Shown here: positions 1-5,968 of the stretch, piece by piece
How the letters are laid out: each line of letters opens with the position of its first letter
How positions within the stretch are numbered: position 1 is the first letter of the stretch
NCBI GenBank assembly: GCA_946007445.1
Contig: CAMGAL010000130.1
Location: forward strand, 1 to 6,411
DNA length: 6,411 bases
Reading direction: 5' to 3'
DNA from: an uncultured Mediterranea sp.
Lineage (GTDB): Bacteria; Bacteroidota; Bacteroidia; Bacteroidales; Bacteroidaceae
Program-made: the position numbers and the translations under genes
Notes under the pieces: generated by a model
What the model was told of the DNA's origin: nothing
The model's input: only the letters and a program-made list of their open reading frames with translations
Database searches by the model: none

Positions 1-7
1 TAACACT

Positions 8-33
8 ACACGTTTTAATTGTTAATTACGTGT
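8..33. terminator. Weak imperfect hairpin downstream of the hydrolase gene
   Basis: Arms ACACGT (8-13) and ACGTGT (28-33) are perfectly complementary. Inside them TTAA (15-18) can pair with TTAA (22-25) around a 3-nt loop, with unpaired T residues in between. The hairpin lies about 50 nt beyond the hydrolase stop codon, where a minus-strand terminator could be, but no clear U tract follows it on either strand. It could equally belong to a gene left of the window. The rest of 1-85 shows no gene or other recognisable element. This is a tentative call. Confidence 0.22.
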
Positions 34-85
34 GAAGTAAATCTGTGTCATGTCATATGGCTGTTTGATACCGAGGATGGCCAGC

Positions 86-1084
86 TCACCGATGGACGAA
101 GCGGGCCACGTCGTCGATGACCTCCCGGGCCACTGGTCGGGGCTGCTGGTACTCGGTAGGCACGGCCTTCCCCTCCCCCTCCTGCATCAGGTGGTTGAGT
201 TGCGGATAGGACTTGAAGGTGGCGCGGCTGTTGAACATCAGATTGACCTGCCAGAGGCCGAAGTCGATCATCGTGACCTGGTAGTCGCGCTCGCCCTGCA
301 GCACGAGCATGGGCAGCGACAGGCGGGAGGCCACCTCGGCCGGCTTGTACTGCAGCGCCATCCGCCAGTAGGAGGCGGGAATGCCCATGGGCAACGGCAG
401 CGAGGCGTTGTATTCGAAGGTGTCGAGCCGCTTCATGTTCTCCACCTGACGGCGCAGGGTCTCCACCTGCGAGCGGGCCTCGTCGGAGAGTCCGCCTTGC
501 AGGGAGAGGATGTACTCCACCTGCTCCACCAAGGCATCGCCCAAAGAGCGTACCAGTCCGGCCAGGATGATGATGCCGGCCAGCCGACCACTGCGCTCGG
601 CTATGCGCGGGGCCAAAGTGCCACCCAGGCTGTGACCCAAGAGATAGACACTGTCAGGTGCCACCTCGGGCAGGGAGGCGGCCAGGGCCACGGCAGCCAC
701 GGCATCGTCGGTCACCTCGGTGTCATAGTCCAGCTCACGGCCGGTAGGCACACTGCGCTGCTTGTAGACAAAGGTGCGCTTGTCGTAGCGCAGGGTGGCA
801 ATGCCCCGGGCAGCGAGGCCGTCGGCCAGGTCGCGGAAGGGCTTGTTGGGGCCGATGGTCTCGTCGCGGTCGTTGGGGCCCGACCCATGCACCAGCACCA
901 CACAGGGCACGCGGCGCCGGGAGGCCTCGGCAGGTAGTGTCAGGGTGCCGGGCAGTCTGAAGCCGTCGCACGATACAGTCACTTCGCGTCGGAGCGCCTG
1001 CAGGGTGTCGGCAGGAGTGGCCTTGCAGCGCCACGCATACACTGTCCCGAAGAGACAGCAGAAGAGGAGGAGCAGTCGTTTCAT
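86..1084 (-). CDS. Secreted/periplasmic alpha/beta-fold hydrolase (esterase-like)
   Basis: This 332-residue serine hydrolase has an alpha/beta fold; the substrate is unknown, and ester or acyl cleavage is the likely chemistry. Residues 1-17 form a type I signal peptide (KR, a leucine-rich core, then a VYA cleavage site), so the enzyme should leave the cytoplasm. HGSG (66-69), followed by the family-typical NDRDETIGPNKPF stretch (71-83), marks the oxyanion-hole loop. GHSLGG (150-155) supplies the nucleophile Ser152. GERD (264-267) gives the acid Asp267, and NHL (297-299) gives the general base His298. The triad is therefore complete. The pattern matches Bacteroidales and Firmicutes alpha/beta hydrolases that sometimes carry an N-terminal DUF3887 domain; that domain is absent here. 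The ATG at 1084 is supported by the signal peptide and by a well-placed promoter 24 nt upstream. The gene is divergent from the HTCS gene, 97 nt away, which suggests but does not prove co-regulation. The fold and triad are secure; the substrate is not. Confidence 0.93.
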   Translation of the reverse strand: MKRLLLLFCCLFGTVYAWRCKATPADTLQALRREVTVSCDGFRLPGTLTLPAEASRRRVPCVVLVHGSGPNDRDETIGPNKPFRDLADGLAARGIATLRYDKRTFVYKQRSVPTGRELDYDTEVTDDAVAAVALAASLPEVAPDSVYLLGHSLGGTLAPRIAERSGRLAGIIILAGLVRSLGDALVEQVEYILSLQGGLSDEARSQVETLRRQVENMKRLDTFEYNASLPLPMGIPASYWRMALQYKPAEVASRLSLPMLVLQGERDYQVTMIDFGLWQVNLMFNSRATFKSYPQLNHLMQEGEGKAVPTEYQQPRPVAREVIDDVARFVHR

Positions 1085-1107
1085 GATGCAAAATGTTTAG
1101 TCTGATG

Positions 1108-1139
1108 CAAAAATAACGTTCTTCCCTCTGAAATGCAAA
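1108..1139 (-). promoter_or_regulatory. Bacteroidota-type promoter for the hydrolase gene
   Basis: Read on the minus strand, a -33 TTTG (complement of CAAA, 1136-1139) is followed after exactly 20 nt by a -7 box TATTTTTG (complement of 1108-1115). This is a perfect match to the Bacteroides primary sigma consensus TTTG-N19-21-TAnnTTTG. Transcription should start near 1100, giving a leader of roughly 15-20 nt before the ATG at 1084. No strong Shine-Dalgarno sequence is present, as is usual in this phylum. Confidence 0.75.
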
Positions 1140-1156
1140 TTATTTCTGTATCTTCG
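1127..1156 (+). promoter_or_regulatory. Probable promoter of the HTCS gene, overlapping the divergent promoter
   Basis: A -7-like box TATCTTCG (1149-1156) differs from TAnnTTTG at one position. A weaker -33-like TCTG sits at 1127-1130 with an 18-nt spacer, slightly short for the consensus. The start site would fall near 1162, leaving a leader of about 20 nt before the ATG at 1182. The element overlaps the divergent hydrolase promoter by 13 nt. Its weaker match fits the usually low expression of regulator genes, but that is inference. Confidence 0.5.
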
Positions 1157-1181
1157 CACCTGTAAACATCTTCCATGCACT

Positions 1182-4100
1182 ATGAAGACACCTCTATACT
1201 ACTTGCGCCACCTCATCGGCGCCCTGATACTGATAGGATGCACCGGCCTGCCCGCCCAGGCGCAACCGGTGTGCGACATCGCCTACTACACCCCGGCCAA
1301 CGGCCTGTCCCAGCGTTCGGTGGTAGGCATTGCCCAAGACAGCAAGGGGTTCATCTGGTTCTCCACCTGGAATGGGCTGAGCCGATTCGACGGTTACCAC
1401 TTCAAGACCTACAAGGCCCATCCGGGCGACGGAAGCCGCCTGACCAGCAACCGCATCCCGACCATCGTCCCCACATCGGCCGACGACATCTGGTGCGTGA
1501 CGCACGACCACCAGGTCTTTCTCTTCGACAGCCGGCGCGAGCAGTTCATCGACCCCCTCTACCCCGTGGAACAGCGGTCGGGGAAGAGCTATCATGTGGA
1601 GCGTGTCATCGCCCTGCAGGGAGGCATCAGCTGGATTCTCTGCAGCCACGGAGCCTTTCGGGTGGACGAGCAGAAGCTGAAGGCCGGTAATGCGGCCAAC
1701 GGCGGACTGACCGGCTACAGCTGGTCGGAAGGCAACCTGCCGAGCGACCATGTGATTGACATCCTGCGCGACCCGCAGGGGGACGAGTGGGTGCTGACCG
1801 ACCGGGGGCTGCGCATCGTAGGTAGCAAGAGCCTGACCGACTCGGTAGGCTTCCGCCAGGGCTGCCTCCTGAACGACGATGTTTACCTGGCCACGGCCGA
1901 AAACCGGCTGGCCGTTTACCACCTGAAGCAGCAGCAGATGGAGTACTGCCAGGTGCCCTCGCCCTGCCGGCGCATCCACTCGCTCACCGCCATGGGCAGC
2001 GACACGCTGGCCCTGAGCACGGACAACGGCGTGATGCTCTACCTGCCCCGTCAGCGCCAATTCCGCCACCTCGACACCTCGATGCCCGGACCGCCTACGG
2101 ACACCTACGCGCTGGTCCAGGGCCGCCACGAGCAACTCTGGATCATCAACCGCACGGACGGCATCCTGCGATACGACCTGCGCACCGGCGAGAAGCAGCA
2201 CTACCTGACCCCCGAAAGTGAGATGCCCCAAGGCGACCTGCAGAGCCGCGCGCTGGTGATGGAGGATGCCCAAGGCACGGTATGGGCCGTGCCCCGCGGT
2301 GGCAGCTTCAGCTACTACGACCCGCAGAGCAAGCAATTGCGCACGTACCAGCCCCATCCGTCTGACCCGCAGAGCAAGCAGAGCCTCGTGCTCCGATTCT
2401 ACTGCATCGACCGGCAGGGCAACCTTTGGTTCAGCGACAAGTCAAACCTGGGCAAAATCAGCTTCCGCCGCCACACGGTGCGCTTCCTTCCACAGACACC
2501 CGGCTATGAGACCCGGGCCTTCCTGACGGACCGACAGGGGCGGCTCTGGGTGGCCACCAAGGACGGCACCCTCCGCATCTATACCTCAGACCACGCTCTG
2601 CAGGGCTACCTCGCCCCCGACGGGCGCATCACCTCCCGGCCCACCCCGTTCGGTCCGGGCATCTACCACCTGCTGGAAGACCGCCGGGGCGACATCTACC
2701 TGGCCAGCCGCTGGGACGGACTCTTCCGCCTCTCCCCGAGGCCGGGAAGTGACGATGCCTATCGCCTCGAGCACTACACCCACCAGCCCGACAATCCCTA
2801 CAGCCTCAGCGAGAACAGCCTCTACTACCTGATGGAAGACCGCACGGGCAGGCTCTGGATAGCCACCCACGGCGGAGGGCTCAACCTGCTGCAGCAGGAG
2901 GCTGACGGCTCCGTCAGCTTCATCCACAGCGGCAACCGGCTGAGCGGCTACCCCCGCCGGGGGTTCGACCGCGCCCGGGCCATTCATCAAGCCCCCGACG
3001 GCACCCTGCTGGTAGGCACCACCGACGGGCTGCTGACCTTTGCGCCTGAGTTTGAGCGGCCGGAAGACATCGCCTTCCATACCTACACGCGCATCCCCGA
3101 CGACCCGCACAGCCTGAGTTGCAACGACGTGACCCACATCTACACCGACAGCCGGCAGCATACCTACGTGGTGACCTTCAGTGGCGGGGTGAACTGCATC
3201 CCGCCCGGTGCTGACCTCACGGCTCCCCACATCCGCTTCAGCCCCCTGCCCGTGGTGGGCACGCCACCCCCAACGGACGTGACCCTCTCGATGACCGAAG
3301 ATGCCAACGGGTGCCTTTGGATCGTGTCGGAGGCGTTGCTGCTGCACTACTATCCCGATGAGCACAAGTACGAGTGCTTCGACCAGCAGAACCTGCTGCA
3401 GCACAACTTCTACTTCAGCGAGGCCATACCGGCCCGGTGGAACGGGTGGCTGCTGTTCGGTGCCGAAGACGGTGTGATAGGGCTTGACCCCTCGGCCATG
3501 CGTCCCAACCTCTATGTGCCGCCTGTGGTCTTCACCACGCTGCGCATCCAGGGAGGCAAGGAGACACGTCCGCTACACGACACCGACGAGGTGCGGCTGG
3601 CCCCCGACGAGCGCACCGTCAGCATCGACTTTGCCGCCCTCGACTACACCGACCCCTCCTCCATACGCTACAGCTATCGGCTCGACGGCCTGGAAGAGGG
3701 GTGGAACGAGTGGAGCGACACCCGACGGGCCAGCTATGCCAACCTCCCTCCCGGCAACTACCGGCTGCAGGTGCGCTCCACCAATGCCGACGGCATCCCC
3801 AACGAGCAGGTCAGCGAACTGCGGCTCATCGTCATCCCCACCTTCTGGGAGACGGCCTGGAGCACACTGGTCTATGCGCTGCTCTTCGTCCTGCTGGCTG
3901 CGACCATCGCCCTGATCATCCTCTACATCTACCGGCTGCGCCACCGCATCAACCTGGAGCAGCAACTGGCCGACCTCAAGCTGCGCTTCTTCACCGACAT
4001 CTCCCACGAGCTGCGCACCCCACTCACCCTCATCAGCAGTCCGCTCAACGAGGTGCTGGAGCATGAGGCACTCTCAGCCCGGGCCCGCCAGCACCTCTCG

Positions 4101-5561
4101 TTGGTGCAGCGCAACACCCGGCGGATGCTGCGCCTCGTCAACCAGATACTTGATTTCCGCAAGATATCCAACAAGAAGATGAAGCTCCTGCTGGAGCACA
4201 TCGACGTGGTGGCCCTCACGCGTCAGGTGACGGAGCCCTTCCGACAGCTGGCCGCCGAGAAGCAGATCACGCTCGACCTCAGCGCCACCCCCGACAAGAT
4301 TACCCTCTGGATAGACCGCGACAAGGTGGAGAAGATGCTGTTCAACCTCGTGGGCAACGCCTTCAAATACACCCCGCAGGGCAAGCGCATCAGCCTCAGC
4401 CTCACGACCGAGGCCGAACGGCTCATCATCCGCGTCAGCGACGAGGGTATAGGTATCTCGCCCGACAAGATAGCCACCCTCTTCGACCGCTTCTCCACCG
4501 TGCCCCACGCAGGCCTGCTGCAGCCCTCGTCGGGCATCGGCCTCTCGCTGGTACACGAGTTTGTAGAACTCCACCTGGGCACCATCAGTGTGCAGAGCGT
4601 CAAGGGGAAAGGCAGCACCTTCCTCATCAGCCTGCCCCTGCGGGCGGAGAGCTATCAGAACTATCCGCTGGCCGAGTTCATACTCGCCGAGTCGGCTCCC
4701 GACGCTCCTCCCTCACCGCAAGCCGCCGGGCAGGGCCGCGCCGAGCGGGTGGTCGCGGCCCCCGCGGCGCCGCCGGTCCAGATACTGCTGGTGGAGGACA
4801 ACGACGAGTTGCGCGGCTTCCTCCACTCCATCCTCAGTCCGACCTACCAGCTGGTGGAGGCTACCAATGGCCGCGAAGGTTGGGAGAAGGCCCTGCAAGA
4901 GCAGCCCGACCTGGTGCTGACCGACGTCATGATGCCCGAAATGGATGGACTGGAACTGGTGAAGGCGCTGAAAGAACGGCTCGACACCAGCCACATACCC
5001 ATCATCATCCTCTCGGCCAAGTCATCGCTCGATGACCGCATCGGCGGACTGGAGCAGGGCATCGACGACTACATCACCAAACCCTTCAGCTCCTCCTACC
5101 TGAAGGCCCGCATCCACGCCCTGCTGCAACAGCGGCAACAGCTGCAGGCCTGGTACCTGCAACGACTGACGGCCATGGCTCCTCCCTCGGCTACCCCCAC
5201 CACGGAGCAGACTCTGCCTCCGGTCGGCGAGTCCACCACCCTCTCAGCCCTCGATGTGGAGTTTCTGCAGCAGCTCAACCACAAGCTGGAGTTGCAGATA
5301 GATAATGCAGACCTCATCGTGGACGATCTGGCTCAGTCGGTAGGCATGAGCCGCACCGTGTTCTATCAGAAGGTGAAGACCACGCTGGGTGTCACCCCCA
5401 TCGACTTCATCCGCGAGAAGCGGTTGCTCTATGCCCGCCAGTTGCTCGCCACGGGGCAGCACAACGTCTCCACCGTGGCCTACATGAGTGGCTTCAACGA
5501 CCCGAAGTACTTCAGCAAGTGCTACAAGAAGCGGTTTGGTGTCACTCCTTCGCAGGCGTAA
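1182..5561 (+). CDS. Hybrid two-component system (HTCS) sensor kinase/response regulator, AraC-type output
   Basis: This 1459-residue one-protein signalling system spans the inner membrane; its ligand is unknown, and family members mostly sense glycan fragments. Residues 1-27 are a signal peptide ending AQA. Residues 28-770 are periplasmic beta-propellers with repeated Reg_prop strands (e.g. IWFSTWNGLSRFD near 58, LWVATKDGTLRIY near 455, LWIATHGGGLNLL near 558). A Y_Y_Y domain spans about 778-885 and a single membrane helix about 893-917. HisKA carries SHELRTP with phospho-acceptor His942. HATPase_c has the N box (Asn1055, Asn1059), G1 DEGIGIS (1087-1093), F box FDRF (1101-1104) and G2 GIG (1118-1120). 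The receiver has acidic Glu1205/Asp1206, phospho-acceptor Asp1248, Ser1278 and Lys1300. The AraC/HTH_18 region (about 1357-1459) contains both helix-turn-helices, the second with GF at 1437-1438. Nothing essential is missing. The protein ends only three residues after the GVTP motif, a short C-terminus. The start is chosen from the signal peptide and the promoter. No SusC/SusD pair is in view. Confidence 0.97.
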   Translation: MKTPLYYLRHLIGALILIGCTGLPAQAQPVCDIAYYTPANGLSQRSVVGIAQDSKGFIWFSTWNGLSRFDGYHFKTYKAHPGDGSRLTSNRIPTIVPTSADDIWCVTHDHQVFLFDSRREQFIDPLYPVEQRSGKSYHVERVIALQGGISWILCSHGAFRVDEQKLKAGNAANGGLTGYSWSEGNLPSDHVIDILRDPQGDEWVLTDRGLRIVGSKSLTDSVGFRQGCLLNDDVYLATAENRLAVYHLKQQQMEYCQVPSPCRRIHSLTAMGSDTLALSTDNGVMLYLPRQRQFRHLDTSMPGPPTDTYALVQGRHEQLWIINRTDGILRYDLRTGEKQHYLTPESEMPQGDLQSRALVMEDAQGTVWAVPRGGSFSYYDPQSKQLRTYQPHPSDPQSKQSLVLRFYCIDRQGNLWFSDKSNLGKISFRRHTVRFLPQTPGYETRAFLTDRQGRLWVATKDGTLRIYTSDHALQGYLAPDGRITSRPTPFGPGIYHLLEDRRGDIYLASRWDGLFRLSPRPGSDDAYRLEHYTHQPDNPYSLSENSLYYLMEDRTGRLWIATHGGGLNLLQQEADGSVSFIHSGNRLSGYPRRGFDRARAIHQAPDGTLLVGTTDGLLTFAPEFERPEDIAFHTYTRIPDDPHSLSCNDVTHIYTDSRQHTYVVTFSGGVNCIPPGADLTAPHIRFSPLPVVGTPPPTDVTLSMTEDANGCLWIVSEALLLHYYPDEHKYECFDQQNLLQHNFYFSEAIPARWNGWLLFGAEDGVIGLDPSAMRPNLYVPPVVFTTLRIQGGKETRPLHDTDEVRLAPDERTVSIDFAALDYTDPSSIRYSYRLDGLEEGWNEWSDTRRASYANLPPGNYRLQVRSTNADGIPNEQVSELRLIVIPTFWETAWSTLVYALLFVLLAATIALIILYIYRLRHRINLEQQLADLKLRFFTDISHELRTPLTLISSPLNEVLEHEALSARARQHLSLVQRNTRRMLRLVNQILDFRKISNKKMKLLLEHIDVVALTRQVTEPFRQLAAEKQITLDLSATPDKITLWIDRDKVEKMLFNLVGNAFKYTPQGKRISLSLTTEAERLIIRVSDEGIGISPDKIATLFDRFSTVPHAGLLQPSSGIGLSLVHEFVELHLGTISVQSVKGKGSTFLISLPLRAESYQNYPLAEFILAESAPDAPPSPQAAGQGRAERVVAAPAAPPVQILLVEDNDELRGFLHSILSPTYQLVEATNGREGWEKALQEQPDLVLTDVMMPEMDGLELVKALKERLDTSHIPIIILSAKSSLDDRIGGLEQGIDDYITKPFSSSYLKARIHALLQQRQQLQAWYLQRLTAMAPPSATPTTEQTLPPVGESTTLSALDVEFLQQLNHKLELQIDNADLIVDDLAQSVGMSRTVFYQKVKTTLGVTPIDFIREKRLLYARQLLATGQHNVSTVAYMSGFNDPKYFSKCYKKRFGVTPSQA
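2319..2380 (+). repeat. 17-nt direct repeat inside the HTCS propeller region
   Basis: GACCCGCAGAGCAAGCA occurs at 2319-2335 and again at 2364-2380, exactly 45 nt apart and in frame. It encodes the hexapeptide DPQSKQ at residues 380-385 and 395-400. The sequence between and after the copies does not match, so this is not a clean 45-nt tandem duplication. It may be a small duplication or gene-conversion patch between loops of neighbouring propeller blades, or chance in a repetitive protein. Confidence 0.6.
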
Positions 5562-5569
5562 ATTTGGTT

Positions 5570-5664
5570 CTATCATGGAAAATATAGTTCTCTAAGGAGT
5601 GGGGTTCTCGCTTTTAATAGCTAACATGGCCTGATGGATTCTACTTTGCCTATAGCCATGATAG
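5570..5664. repeat. 9-bp inverted repeat in the intergenic region after the HTCS gene
   Basis: CTATCATGG (5570-5578) and CCATGATAG (5656-5664) are perfect inverted copies separated by 77 nt. The match extends loosely inward through TATA on both sides with unequal spacing. The left arm begins 8 nt after the HTCS stop codon, and the right arm ends about 20 nt before the -33 region of the next promoter. The loop is too long for an ordinary intrinsic terminator. A pair of binding half-sites, a remnant, or chance are all possible. I see no convincing hairpin-plus-U-tract terminator for the HTCS gene in 5562-5741, and no gene there. Confidence 0.4.
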
Positions 5665-5683
5665 GAAAATCCCTTAATCATCG

Positions 5684-5715
5684 TTTATACGTTTGGGAGG
5701 GATGTTCTACTTTTG
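5684..5715 (+). promoter_or_regulatory. Bacteroidota-type promoter for the small membrane protein/exporter unit
   Basis: A perfect -7 box TACTTTTG (5708-5715, followed by C, as is common) lies 20 nt after a -33-like TTTA (5684-5687), which differs from TTTG at one position. Transcription would start near 5721, about 20 nt before the ATG at 5742. This placement argues that the in-frame ATG at 5634 is not used, since it lies upstream of the promoter. Confidence 0.65.
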
Positions 5716-5741
5716 CAGCCAAATTTAAAAAAGCAAAGAGT

Positions 5742-5957
5742 ATGAACTATCCAATGATTACGTGGTGCGTGATTGCGGCCGTGCTGTTGTGCGCATTTAT
5801 TTTCCGATCCGTCGTGTATTACTGTTCCAAGAACCGTAGCTGCAGCAGTGGCCACAAAGCAAGACATCTATTCAGGATCAGTCGGGAAACAGATATGTTC
5901 TACATTCCCGGTGACGATGAGATTCCTGGAATCGCTGACAAAGAAGGTGAAAAGTAA
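5742..5957 (+). CDS. Small single-pass membrane protein of unknown function
   Basis: I do not recognise this 71-residue protein. Residues 5-27 form a strongly hydrophobic segment, which serves as a membrane anchor or an uncleaved signal. A basic stretch (K30, R32, K39, R41, R45, R48) follows, and the tail from 49 is acidic and polar. By the positive-inside rule the C-terminus would be cytoplasmic. Cysteines lie at 9, 17, 28 and 34. An in-frame ATG at 5634 would give 107 residues, but a good promoter -7 box (5708-5715) sits inside that extension, so the ATG at 5742 is preferred. The stop codon is 11 nt before the ThrE-type gene, indicating co-transcription and perhaps a function linked to the exporter. 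Its coding status rests on the hydrophobic pattern and spacing; a structured leader for the exporter gene is the alternative. Confidence 0.6.
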   Translation: MNYPMITWCVIAAVLLCAFIFRSVVYYCSKNRSCSSGHKARHLFRISRETDMFYIPGDDEIPGIADKEGEK

Positions 5958-5968
5958 AGAGCAATCGT

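Noticed and set aside
50..937. Long open frame (295 codons) on the plus strand opposite the hydrolase gene
   Set aside because: It is rich in His, Gly, Gln and Val, has no recognisable domain, and lies wholly antisense to a gene with an intact catalytic triad and signal peptide. Such frames are expected opposite GC-rich coding DNA.
1194..2357. Long open frame (387 codons) on the minus strand opposite the start of the HTCS gene
   Set aside because: It has the same low-information Ala/Val/Gly/His composition, no motif, and full overlap with the HTCS sensor domain. The same applies to the minus-strand frames at 2586-3404, 3573-4064 and 4074-4574.
2319..2380. Direct repeats as a CRISPR array
   Set aside because: There are only two 17-nt copies, in frame inside a coding region, with no further units and no cas genes.
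5587..5609. GTTCTC direct repeats and a CTTTT run as an HTCS terminator
   Set aside because: The hexamers are direct, not inverted, copies. Only 3-bp stems can be formed, so I do not see a credible intrinsic terminator.
5634..5741. 36-residue N-terminal extension of the small membrane protein from an ATG at 5634
   Set aside because: The best promoter of the region (-7 box 5708-5715) lies inside this extension, and the membrane segment starts immediately after the ATG at 5742, which is the natural N-terminus.
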